This document shows positions 8,421 through 16,425 of a stretch of DNA of 17,500 nucleotides, in pieces; position 1 is the stretch's first letter; every line of letters starts with the position of its first letter. Source of the stretch: Chromera velia. Its lineage: Eukaryota; Sar; Chromeraceae. Where the stretch lies: positions 1 through 17,500 of the forward strand of contig JAHBMJ010000772.1 in the NCBI GenBank assembly GCA_018398765.1. Direction: 5' to 3'. Made by a program: the position numbers and the translations under genes. The notes beneath the pieces are model-generated. The model worked only from the letters and a program-made list of their open reading frames with translations. It was not told where the DNA came from and did no database searches.

Positions 8421-8635
8421 TGTTTGGATTTCTCCTTGAGCCGCTTTCCGGGGCCGTTGGCAAGTGGACCGCACGCACATAGAGAGGCGTGATATACAGA
8501 GATGCAGTGTTGTAATGTAATAATGCATAGCAATGCATGCAGAAACTAATCGATCCATCATAGCGTATATCTCTGGCTAAAGCCAAGACAGACGGCCTCT
8601 CCTATAAACCTGAAAGTATGACGGAATCTTTATCA
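8421..8635 (+). repeat. 5' LTR of copia element
   Basis: 215 bp, TGTTTGGATT...TCTTTATCA. Against the right LTR I count 25 substitutions in 214 aligned positions (24 transitions, 1 transversion) and one single-base indel. A tandem-like AATGCATAGCAATGCAT word lies in the middle and is kept in both copies. Confidence 0.96.
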
Positions 8636-8699
8636 ATCAGTGTGTTAGTGGTCAAACTTGATTGTATTTTGAGTGCACTGCTTCTTTTCTCTGGTCGCC

Positions 8700-10130
8700 A
8701 TGGCTCACGGGACACGTCTTGCTTTGGTAACGCAAGAAGTGGTTGCCTTGCATGAGGGCCAGGCAGAGATCCTTTCTCTTTTGAGATACCTTTCTGGAGA
8801 GGCGGGTGGAGCTCGACGCCCACATGTAGTAGGACAGACTGATACTGAGCATGAAGATCGTCCCCTACCCAACCAGTTTGGAGTCGGAAATTTCGTTCGG
8901 GCTGGAGTCATCTCGGAGGCGTGCCTCCCAATTCGTCTTCCCTCGGGTGATCTCCCTGCTCCCCCTTCCGGGGGACTGCCTGCTCCCCCTTCAGGAGGAC
9001 TCCCCGCATACACTCCAATAGTGTGAGGAGGCTTATCACCGCCTTCCAGACTCTCGCAGCCTCCTGCGTTCTCGGATCGTGCGCCCTTTGTGCCTGCAGA
9101 GGGGCCTGCACATTCAACTGAGAAGTCGCCGTCTCCTTCGGATCCCTCGTCTTCTTTCTCCGACTCAGGCAGTTCTGCCTCGAGTCACTCCAGACGCCGA
9201 CGTCGCCATCGTTCCCGCAGGTCTGGGTGTGGAAAGAAAGTGGACATGGCTGCTGTCCCCAAGTTTGAGGGGAAGCAGCACATTCAGGAGTTCGCAGATC
9301 TTTGAGCCCCGTACACCCGTGTACACCTCAAGCGGAGCAACTTCGACTCGCTGGATCAGGAATGGCGTGACAACATCATTTTCGCCCTCAACCACGTCGC
9401 CAACGGCAATCGGCAGTTCAAAGCCGATGTCCGGTTTCTGAGGAAGGGAAAGAAGATCCCTGTCGAGCAAGTTGTCGACAAGCTGCTTGAGAAGTACGAG
9501 TCCGCTCTGTTTGCCCAATAACTGGCAATCAGAGAACGCGTCCGCCACTTTCCCTGGGACATCTAGAAGAAGGATGGAAAAAGGAGAGTAATCTATCCCA
9601 AGAACACCGAGCTCTTGTGGTCGAAGATCGATGACCATCTCGATCGTCTGATAATGGACGCTGGGGAGATCGACATAGAGGTAACTGTGAAGGAGAAGAA
9701 GGAGATTGTGATCCAGGCACTCATGCCTGATCAATAGAGAGGTCTTCTGTCCGACATCAAGAAGCAGCACCCTCATATGAAGGTGGCAGACCTCACTCAG
9801 ATCTTGTGGGAGGTCATTGAGGAGTGGATGGTCTGGTATGCCTCTTTCGAGAGGAAGGGCCCAACCAAGGAGAAGCCGAGGGAGAAAGCAAACCGCGCAA
9901 AAGAGAACAGAGACCGCAGACCCAGATGCCACTGGTGTTAGCGAAGGGGGCACTTCATGAACAAGTGCAGAGACAAGGCGGCAGGGAAGCCCAGAGTCCC
10001 TCCTCCTGGACAGTCTGGTTCCCCTCCTCCTAGCCCTCCTCCCCAGCAGCAGCAGCAGCAGCAGCAGTCTTCGGGCTCAGGATCCCAGTTTTCTGGCTCG
10101 TCTGGCTCCGGCCAGCAGGGTCAAAAGTGA
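8700..10130 (+). pseudogene. Copia Gag, broken by stops
   Basis: ATG at 8700 in a good context (GTCGCCATGG), 64 bases after the LTR. One frame extends to TGA 10128-10130 (about 476 codons) but contains TGA 9024, TGA 9303, TAA 9519, TAG 9564, TAG 9735 and TAG 9939. The order is an N-terminal helical start (HEGQAEILSLLRYL), a Pro/Gly repeat (PSGGLPAP, about 8941-9008), a Ser/Arg-rich basic stretch (about 9120-9230), then the helical copia Gag core (FEGKQHIQEF; LDQEWRDNIIFALN; ALMPDQ; VADLTQILWEVIEEW). A CCHC zinc knuckle follows at 9927-9968 (C-X2-C-X4-H-X4-C), with the TAG inside it, and finally a Pro-rich tail with polyGln. Gag forms the virus-like particle and packages the RNA. All six internal stops are one transition away from Gln, Arg or Trp codons. 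Confidence 0.85.
10044..10067 (+). repeat. (CAG)8 in copia gag tail
   Basis: Eight uninterrupted CAG triplets, read as Gln in the Gag frame, between a Pro-rich stretch and a Ser/Gly-rich stretch. Confidence 0.95.
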
Positions 10131-10844
10131 CCACACTCGGGGTATAGAGGTGCCACGGTTTTTTTTCTGGCCGTTGCCGTGAGTAACCGCTTCGGGCCGT
10201 TGGCACATGAAGGAGAAGAGATGGAGTACGCATTGAGGGCAAGCAGAAACTTCTACAAGGTACTTGTAGTGGACTCAGGTGCAAGCAGACATTTCTTTGG
10301 ACGAGATGTCTCATCTTGTGTTGTGGAGGTGAGAGAGGAAGAGAGGGAGTTTGTGGGGGTTGAGGGAGGCATCTCTCGTTCCTCCAAGGATGTCACCGTG
10401 GAGCTCCCCGGAGTAGAGACGGTCGATGGCGGTGAGGAGACGACACATCTTGACAGATCGTTTTCTCAGTCGGTTCCCCTTTCTCTTTTGTCTGTGAATG
10501 GTTTGCGTCTCCAGAAAGTGTGTCAGCCGTTTTTGGTTGAACTCCCCCAAAAAGGGGGAGGCATGTTCCATGCACATGTGCATAAGCGAGAGGGTGTTCT
10601 TGTTTTAAATGTGTATGGGCGTGCGGCTTTGCAAAGTGTGAATGAGAGGAATGGCTCCTTTCGTGTGCTCTTGAATGTGGATGCCAGCAGTCAGACAGAT
10701 ACATCTGCATTGCATGGGGGCTCGTCCTCTTTACAGAAAGATAGTTTGAAGGAGGGAGAGCAGCAGGAGCGCCTGCCACACCCGAGGTCCAGCTGGGATC
10801 ATAGAGATCGCGGTGCCTTCAGTTCCCTTCTTCAGGTCAGATGA
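10131..10844 (+). pseudogene. Copia aspartic protease region
   Basis: Continues the Gag frame after TGA 10128, so the original polyprotein was probably a single frame, or this stop is a decay product. The active-site motif is VLVVDSGASRHFFG, with the catalytic Asp at about 10273 (copia consensus LDSGAS-H). The downstream region includes SLLSVNGLRLQKVCQPFLVE and a Ser/Gly/Gln-rich linker to TGA 10842. Copia proteases work as homodimers that cut the Gag-Pol polyprotein. The GAG-pre-integrase domain then continues in another frame starting around 10841, implying a one-base indel nearby. Confidence 0.85.
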
Positions 10845-11719
10845 GTTTACGAGAAGTTTTGATGTGGCACAAGCGTTTTGGGCACTCGACTGGCACTCGT
10901 CTGTATACGACTTTGAAGGAGAAAGGTCTGGCGTCTTGTGTGAGTACGAAAATATGCGATAAGATTAGATATGTATGCCGTTAATGCAGAGAAGTGAATG
11001 CACTGATGAAGAGAATTCCTCAGAAGAGTAAAGAAGGCATGGCAAAGGAAGAATTTAATGATCGCATCATTCATGATGTACTTTTCTTACCTGGTGGTAA
11101 GCCTGCCTCTGTGATTGTCGATTCTGCATCTCGCCGTGTATCTGGAATGATTCTTCCCTCAAAAGGAAAGGCTGCCCATCATCTGACTGCTTGGTGTCGG
11201 AAGTGGGAGAGACTGGCTGAGAAATTGAAAATAAAAGCAAAGCCCCAGATTGTCTGCACAGATAACGGAAAAGAATTCATTGGGGAAAAGAAAGGCCAGT
11301 ATGAGTATGTATATGACCAGGAGACCATCGTTCATCAGAAAGGCCCTGTATATACACTGCAGCTACAAGGGAAGGCAGAGAGAATGAATTGCATGATCAA
11401 GTGTCTCCTTTGGAAATTGCTTTCAGATTTGGATCTGCCTCGGTACTGTGGTAAATGGCTCTTCAATGGTGTGATCGATGCATTGAATGAGTGTGTGTGC
11501 AATGCGACTGGTATGTCACCTGACTCTTTTGTGTTTGGTTCTGAGGCTGCCCGTTCCATTTCTCCCATCTCTGTTGGTGATTGTGTTGTGATGACTGACC
11601 CTCGACGTCCCCTCCCCTCGTCTGGCTTGCCTGTTCGTGGGAAGGAACCAATTTTTTGTGGTGTCGAGAGTGAGTCTTGCGTGATGGTGATTGTGAAGAC
11701 AGAGAATGGACGTGGGTAG
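10841..11719 (+). pseudogene. Copia GAG-pre-integrase and integrase
   Basis: In frame 2, LMWHKRFGHSTGTRLYTTLK is the GAG-pre-integrase/HHCC start. The two His of W-H-X4-H are followed by C-X2-C at 10976-10987. That CX2C contains a TAA (10982-10984), which would read Gln before a C-to-T change. The catalytic core is clear: VIVDSASRR (Asp at 11120), QIVCTDNGKEF (Asp at 11261), and LQGKAERMN (Glu at 11378). The spacing is 47 and 39 residues, and the context matches the copia DDE pattern 'DNG-EF' and 'AERMN'. The line continues (KWLFNGVIDALNECVCNATG, MSPDSFVFG) to TAG 11717. Integrase cuts the target and joins the cDNA ends, and here would have produced the 5-bp duplication. Confidence 0.92.
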
Positions 11720-12460
11720 AAGCCTTTGCATGTGCATCCGAGTGGTGTTTCTTTGATTAAATGGTATGGGTTGAGTGCTTCCCCTGACCTTGCAGAGTTC
11801 GAGGATGTGGCAGCTGCACCTGACGATGATGTGGATCGTTTTTCCGACTTCTCTTTCGATGATAATGGAGAGGTCGATGCCAATGCGATGGGGGGTGCTG
11901 ACCCTGTTGCTGTCCTCTCTTCTTCTCGTGCGCAGGCAACTTTCTTCGATGGTGTTTCCGCTGCGGCTGTCCATCAGTTGGAGCACGTCGTAGGAAGTCA
12001 GCCAGCAAGTGTTTCTGCACCGTTTTCTCTTCCCTCTCATGGTGCTGCAGGTTTGCGTCTTCCAGCCGGCCAACTGGAAGCATGAGCCCAGCAGTAGGGG
12101 GTGGAGAGTAGGCGGGAAGAGGCAAAGCAGTCGGGGTGGGACGCTGTACCAGCTGCTGAGTCTGAAGAGACAGAGAGGGAGGAAGAGATTGTTCTGCCAG
12201 ACATCCCTGATGATGATTCTCTCTTTAGGGCGAATCTTCTAAAGTCTGATAGCGGAACCGCTGTAGCCGGCCTGCTTGCTCGCAAGAGTGGGCCAACCAG
12301 CAGCAGAGAAGAGAAGGGAGTGCAGGTAGTACAAGAAGATGAAGGAGTGCAAGAGGCATAGGACAATGGGAGGAAGAGGGAGAAGGAAAAGAAGGAAAAG
12401 GAAAAGAGAGTCACGCATCTGTCGGTTGATAAAAAAGTCATTGACGTCATGATAGCACAT
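11720..12460 (+). pseudogene. Copia integrase C-terminal/linker region
   Basis: The same frame as the integrase continues after TAG 11717 (KPLHVHPSGVSLIKWYGL) through an acidic, Ser/Ala-rich linker. Stops at 12083 (TGA), 12095 (TAG) and 12359 (TAG) interrupt it. After these the peptide is very charged (KRKREKEKKEKEKR-type) and reaches VIDVMIAH at the insertion point of the 571-bp element. In copia elements this is the variable linker between integrase and reverse transcriptase. Low complexity and stops make its exact extent uncertain. Confidence 0.7.
12449..12460. other. Target-site duplication of 571-bp element (left copy)
   Basis: ATGATAGCACAT precedes the element, and ATGATAGCATAT (13032-13043) follows it. 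The match is 11 of 12, and the one difference is a C/T transition. Confidence 0.75.
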
Positions 12461-12489
12461 AGGGATGTATCCTCCTATTAGGACACCGG

Positions 12490-12515
12490 GGGGGGGGGGG
12501 CNGGGGGGGGGGGGG
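12490..12515 (+). repeat. Interrupted poly-G run with one undetermined base
   Basis: Two runs of about 12-13 G are separated by C and an N (12502), inside the left part of the 571-bp element. A shorter G run (12963-12971) occurs near its right end with the same surrounding words (ACACCGGGGG...GCATCCA). The N suggests sequencing difficulty, so the length is unreliable. Such runs can form G-quadruplexes. Confidence 0.85.
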
Positions 12516-12534
12516 CATCCAAGCTTGCTCCGTT

Positions 12535-12693
12535 ATGTCTGTGGATGGTGGGACGGGCATTGGGCACTTCGCGTCCGATGCGCTGGACACCGCTCCCCCC
12601 AGCATCTGCTACTACCGGCCCGTGCGAGAAGGGATACCCTCCCCCGGTATCCATGTGGAGTTGCCCACCAAGGCTGACATTCAGCTTTTTAAT
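12535..12693 (+). CDS. Exon-like segment carried by the 571-bp element
   Basis: A 53-codon open stretch starting at ATG 12535 is GC-rich, with third positions 37 of 53 G or C by my count. It runs into a donor-like TTTAAT/GTATGC at 12693/12694. The peptide (GGTGIGHFASDALDTAP, then PSICYYRPVREGIPSPG, then HVELPTKADIQLFN) looks protein-like, and the codon composition is unlike the AT-rich remainder of the element. This suggests a captured host-gene fragment, but I do not recognise the gene. Chance cannot be excluded at this length. Confidence 0.35.
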
Positions 12694-12713
12694 GTATGCA
12701 TGCATGCATACAT
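12692..12713. repeat. Perfect 22-bp palindrome followed by poly-T
   Basis: Built of TGCATGCATGCA flanked by ATGTA and TACAT, it equals its own complement over 22 bases and runs straight into nine T. It could extrude as a cruciform. It directly follows the exon-like segment of the 571-bp element. Confidence 0.9.
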
Positions 12714-12721
12714 TTTTTTTT

Positions 12722-12957
12722 TAGAGGCCCATGCATGTAACGATGCTTCATAACATGTTTTATGAGTGCAAACTGGAGAAAGTCTCTCAAAATTATACGG
12801 ACCATCTTTGGAACTCAAACTGCACAACCTATTCTCAACGTTCAAAATTAATTTCACCTCCCTAGCTGAGAAGTTAGGAGTTTTTTTGTCCACCATTATG
12901 CCTCACACCCCCTCGCCATCCATAGTCCAGCGTTTTTAGATAACCTCATTCTGAATC
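12722..12957. other. Non-coding body of the 571-bp element
   Basis: AT-rich compared with its left part. No supported frame and no RNA gene seen. Confidence 0.5.
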
Positions 12958-13043
12958 ACACCGGGGGGGGGCATCCACCCTCAGCTCTCGTAGCGCTGTA
13001 CACCACCCCCCCCTCGGTGTCATACACCCCTATGATAGCATAT

Positions 13044-13670
13044 GTGAATCCCCGAAAAGGACATATCATGGCAACGAAAGACGAAGTAAGAAATGGAAGT
13101 CACGATGGAGCCATGAGAGAGGAACTGAAGAGTTTTCAGAGAAATGAGGTCTAAAATGACGTCCTCAAGGTGGGGGGTGTGCGAGTACCCGCAAGGAGAC
13201 GGGTGATAAAGACGCGGTGGGTTTTAACCTGGAAGATGAAAGGTGGAGAGAGAGTCCCCAAGGCCAGATTGGTGTGTAAGGGCTTCCAGGATGACAGAAA
13301 GAACATTGAAACCTACAGTGGGATGGCAGCCTGGTGGGCGTTGCTTATCTGTTTTGTGTTTACTTCGAGCAAAGGATGGAAGGTAGGAAAGTCGGACGTT
13401 CGCACAGCATTTTTAACTGCACCGATTTCCGATGATGTGTTTGTGCAGCTACCAGGCCAAGTTCCTGAGGGGTCACCCGAAGGGTTCACGTCTGGTGAGG
13501 TGAGTCAATTGCTGCGTGCGATGTACGGTCTGAAAGATACGCCTCACCTCTATGGTCAGCACTTCAAACGGATTGCCGGAGAGTGTGGATGGAAAGAAGT
13601 GACTGAAAGCGTATTTGTGAAGAAGGAGGCAGGAAGTGTGAAAGCTGTGATGGCTGTTCATGTCGATGAT
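13044..13670 (+). pseudogene. Copia reverse transcriptase, N-terminal two thirds
   Basis: Frame 0, from the end of the 12-bp duplication. The line MREELKSFQRNEV, a TAA at 13152, then RVIKTRWVLTWKMKGG and KARLVCKGFQD matches the start of copia reverse transcriptase (K-W-V-F-K, A-R-L-V-A-K-G). KSDVRTAFLTAPI holds the first catalytic Asp (13395), LLRAMYGLKDTPHLYGQHF is the usual 'YGLKQ-P' block, and AVHVDDF is the catalytic box (Asp at 13665 and 13668). The usual Tyr-Val-Asp-Asp is His-Val-Asp-Asp here. The enzyme copies element RNA into cDNA. A one-base deletion in the T run at 13671-13678 shifts the line to frame 2. Confidence 0.93.
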
Positions 13671-14139
13671 TTTAATTTTTGCTTGTGTTCTCTGATGATC
13701 CCGTGCGTGATCTCGAGCCTCTGCGCAAGCGTTTTGAAATGGATGAGCCTAAGATTCTTGAGTGTGGGGGTGAGATGGGTTACATAGGGATGGAGGTGAA
13801 GAGAACAGAAGAAGGCTTTGCTCTCTCGCAGAAAGCTTATTTTGAATCAATCCCTGTGCAAAAGGAAGACCTTTCCCGTAAGTCTTTGTCTCTTGAACTC
13901 ATTGAGTCATCAATAGAAGAGGAGACAGACGAATCCTAGGATGAATCTCTTATGAGTGTCATGCAGAAAGTGATGGGTATGCTTAGTTGGGTTTGTCGCA
14001 CGACTGCCGATCTTGTATATCTGTTCAGTGAGCTCTCTCGTTACAATTCTCGCCCTTCTGGTTCAAAGCTTGTGGCTGCTTTACTTGCATTGATTCGCGC
14101 GCCTGAGAAGGGTGACTGCCTGCAGTTCACGGAGTGGAT
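13671..14139 (+). pseudogene. Copia reverse transcriptase, C-terminal part
   Basis: After the shift the line reads LLVFSDDP, then LRKRFEMDEPKILECGGEMG, YIGMEVKRTEEGFALSQKAY, and on to TAG 13937. The same frame continues as MQKVMGMLSWVCRTTADLVY and LFSELSRYNSRPSGSKLVAA, which matches the copia segment before RNase H (L-x-Y, T-R-P-D, L-S). Another one-base shift near 14135-14150 moves the line to frame 1. Confidence 0.88.
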
Positions 14140-14685
14140 AATCCGAAGCTTGCTCTCTTTGTTGATGTAGCGTATTCTCTTTCTTGCTGTGAAGGGAGAG
14201 GGGGGTTTGAAGCATATCTGGTTAACAAGAAGGAAAGCATCGCAAACATGAGGTTCTCGAATCTCATGGCATAGAAGAGCAAGAGAATCAAAGGAAAACT
14301 GATTTTTTCCACCTCTGCAGAGTTGTATGCGCTTATAGATGGCATGAAGCAGTCGTTCCAATGAAAGCGACTTGTTGAGGCTCTCTGGATAAAGCCTCTG
14401 GAGGTTGAGGTTTACACTGACAGCGCTCCTCTAATGGAGCAGTCAGAAAGTGGACAGTCCAGACGGGAGCCTCGCATGGATGGTCTGTTGGCGTATGCAC
14501 GTCAAGAGCTGAGAGCCTTAAAGGCAAAGGTGCTGTGGGTACAGACAGACAGACAGAGAGCAGACAGACATACAAAGTACAAGACGGAGAGGGACAGAGG
14601 AAGTCAAGCTCCTAAGTTTGTACAGAAGCAGATGAAAAGAGATAGAAAGGTTCTAGATTTTGTGAAGGCGTGCAGAGGAAAGTGA
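14140..14685 (+). pseudogene. Copia RNase H
   Basis: Frame 1. NPKLALFVDVAYS holds the first catalytic Asp (14164), FSTSAELYALIDGMKQ the Glu (14320; copia S-S-T-E-A-E-Y), and EVEVYTDSAPL the next Asp (14419). WVQTDRQRADRHTK matches the copia end motif (V-x-T-x-x-Q-x-A-D-x-x-T-K). Internal stops TAG 14272 and TGA 14362 are each consistent with a G-to-A change in Trp; the first falls in the 'W-K-S-K' motif. The natural stop is TGA 14683-14685. RNase H removes the RNA strand after cDNA synthesis. Confidence 0.9.
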
Positions 14686-14714
14686 AAGAGTGACTCTCAT
14701 GATAGCTCTCGTGT

Positions 14715-14725
14715 CAGGGGATGAT
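14715..14725 (+). promoter_or_regulatory. Polypurine tract of copia element
   Basis: AGGGGATGAT immediately precedes the right LTR (TGTTAGGATT), the position of the plus-strand primer. Confidence 0.6.
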
Positions 14726-14939
14726 TGTTAGGATTTTTCCCTGGGCTGCTTTCCGGGGCCGTTGGCAGTGGGCTGCGCGTGCATAGAGAGGCGTGATGCA
14801 CAGAGATATAGTATTACAATGTAGCAATGCATAGCAATGCATACAGAAACTGATCGATCCATCATAGCATATATCTCTAGTTAAAGCCAAGACAGACGGC
14901 CTCTCCTATGAACCTGAAAGTATGACGGAATCTTTATCA
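14726..14939 (+). repeat. 3' LTR of copia element
   Basis: 214 bp, TGTTAGGATT...TCTTTATCA, partner of 8421-8635. It ends immediately before the right CTTGT. Confidence 0.96.
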
Positions 14940-14944
14940 CTTGT
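14940..14944. other. Target-site duplication of copia element (right copy)
   Basis: CTTGT, identical to 8416-8420. Confidence 0.93.
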
Positions 14945-16066
14945 CACTTTTGATGTAAACACCAAAGTGAGCACATACCAGCAAGGCCACACAATGCAGC
15001 GAGAAGCCATACAGCTTGGTAGAGACAGTAAGAGTCAGAATGATAGCAGGAAGCCGAAGGAGACGGCAATGCTTCAGAGAGGCCATAAACTACCTGGAAG
15101 CGAGACGGTGAGCAAAGAGTGTAGAGAGGACGAGAAGCTCGCGAGAGGCCAAGAAGAGCCTGAGAGCAAAGTAGTGCAACAGCGCACGCACAGAAAGGCG
15201 TCACAGACAGGCAAACTCCAGGAGGTGCAAGAAAGGCCCAGAGAGATCGATGAGCTCCAGATATAGGCCTCAGAGTGCAAAATTGCATACAAGAAGCACA
15301 TGGAGTATACGGCTGACCAAGGGAGATCGATGAGCTCCAGAAAAGTCAGGCAGAGTCAGACAGATACAAAAAGGCACGACCAGTGCGCAGAGAGATCACA
15401 AAGACAGATGCGCTCCGAAAAGCCCTAGAAAAGGCAGAGAGCACAACTCTGGGAGAGGCAGGACAAGTGCAAGGAGAACCAAGAAAGAAAAAGAAGAAGA
15501 GGCGAATGAAGAGACAGATAGGCAGAGCAGGAAAAACGAAGCCCCAACCAGAGCCAAAAGATTCTTTTCAGGCCCCACTAACGACGTTGGAAGGGGTGTG
15601 CAGTGTGTGTCAGACTTCGTTGATACACGCAACAAAAGAGAGGGGGCAGATAGATTAGAAAAACGGCAGCCTGTCAAAGGTCTCCCAGACTGAGACGCCA
15701 CGGTCATATCTGGAACCAGACATAGCAACAGTCAGTGCTGCCGTGTCTTGGGCGAGGGGGTGTGCGAGAGTACACACGCTCTGCGACATGCCAGTACAAA
15801 CTATGTCTGGCAAACAAGAAGAGAAACAGATGGAAAAGGAGGCTGAGCAAATCATGTCCAGAGGAAAGATGCAAGACGATCTGATCTTCCAAGCCAGAGC
15901 CACAGCAGACACCCGCCGAAAGACGGTGGATCCCCTAGATGTATTCTTTGGGATGGAAGGAGTGGATGAAGAGGACTTCTGGGCAGTACAACCCGAACGA
16001 CTGAGAGAGACTCTCGGTCAGTTAAGCGCTGTGCATCCACGAGCAAATCTGTGGGAGAATGGCTAG
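14945..16066 (+). pseudogene. Outer-element ORF, 3' part (unknown protein)
   Basis: Joining 8420 to 14945 keeps the reading frame and gives a strand-like LLLVTFDVNTKVST across the junction. The frame continues as a hydrophilic Lys/Glu/Gln-rich chain to TAG 15264. A one-base shift near 15320 then moves the line to the frame that runs to TAG 15656, and the same frame goes on to the final TAG at 16064-16066. Visible elements are two coiled-coil-like repeats built on EIDELQ (about 15243 and 15323), a basic block (PRKKKKKRRMKRQ), a lone CSVC pair, and a more ordered acidic C-terminus (PLDVFFGMEGVDEEDFW, then LRETLGQLSAVHPRANLW). With the 5' part it would be about 570 residues. No enzyme motif is visible; a structural Gag-like role is a guess from position only. 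Confidence 0.65.
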
Positions 16067-16425
16067 GGAAGGATGATGGAGATTGGGGTGAAGACACAAT
16101 GTTATGACTGAGTACAGACATCGATCCGAGGTCTGTCGGGTGTATACATAGCAGGAATGAATGAGAAGACACAGTTGATGAACTTCAAGGTACGTAATGA
16201 GTTTCTTCTGTGTGTCGAAGCGTGTGTCAAGCTTGAGATGTGAAACAGGATGAAACAATTGGTGTGGATGAGTGTGAATGTTGAAAGCACAAAAGATTGC
16301 TGACAGTCAATTAGCAGGTCAAACTGACTTCAAAGTAAGTCGGGGATAGAAAACAAAAGAAGAAAGAAACGTCAAAGAAACACAAAGGAGCAGAGTAAGG
16401 CTCAGTGTGTTCGAATGAGGGGGTA
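16067..16425 (+). other. 3' untranslated part of outer element with polypurine tract
   Basis: No supported frame. It ends with the purine tract AATGAGGGGGTA (16414-16425) that abuts the right LTR, the expected plus-strand primer. Confidence 0.6.

Larger units (their letters stand above)
12461..13031. mobile_element. 571-bp element with G-rich inverted ends, non-autonomous
   Basis: The left end is AGGGATGTATCC, with GACACCGGGGG 21 bases further in. The right end, read as its complement, is AGGGGTGTATGACACCGAGG. The outer ten bases match with one transition, and GACACCG matches again after a gap. It is flanked by a 12-bp duplication. It lies between copia integrase and reverse transcriptase. 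Removal of the element plus one duplication copy joins the two frames in phase (VIDVMIAH to VNPRKGH). There is no transposase, so it must have moved in trans if it is a DNA transposon. A 12-bp duplication is longer than hAT (8) and close to the upper end for Mutator-like elements (8-11 typical). The family is unassigned. Confidence 0.7.
8421..14939 (+). mobile_element. Ty1/copia LTR retrotransposon, degenerate
   Basis: 6,519 bp between CTTGT duplications. The LTRs (8421-8635, 14726-14939) begin TGTTNGGATT and end TTTATCA, the normal TG...CA form, and are about 88% identical. The internal order is gag (CCHC), aspartic protease, GAG-pre-integrase, integrase, reverse transcriptase, RNase H, which is the copia order (integrase before reverse transcriptase). 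The coding line passes through frames 0, 2, 0, 2 and 1 (by start coordinate modulo 3) and carries well over ten in-frame stops, so it cannot produce its proteins. A 571-bp element is inserted at 12461-13031. The copia element itself interrupts the open frame of the outer LTR element and is therefore the younger of the two insertions. Confidence 0.97.

Noticed and set aside
8421-8460. Simple unrelated repeat shared by 8440 and 14740
   Set aside because: The CTTGT duplications, TG...CA ends, purine tract and pol genes between them show that these are the two LTRs of one element.
9165-9953. 262-codon minus-strand frame across copia gag
   Set aside because: Antisense shadow. The plus strand carries the gag core and zinc knuckle in one continuous line.
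12037-12450. 137-codon minus-strand frame rich in Ser and Phe
   Set aside because: Complement of the charged integrase-RT linker of the copia element, with no independent features.
7831-16066. TAA and TAG read as Gln (ciliate-like genetic code), since most in-frame stops fall where Gln would fit
   Set aside because: TGA stops also interrupt the same frames (9024, 9303, 12083, 14362), several TAG fit Trp better, and frameshifts are present. Ordinary decay explains all of it, and the phosphatase exons use no internal TAR codon.
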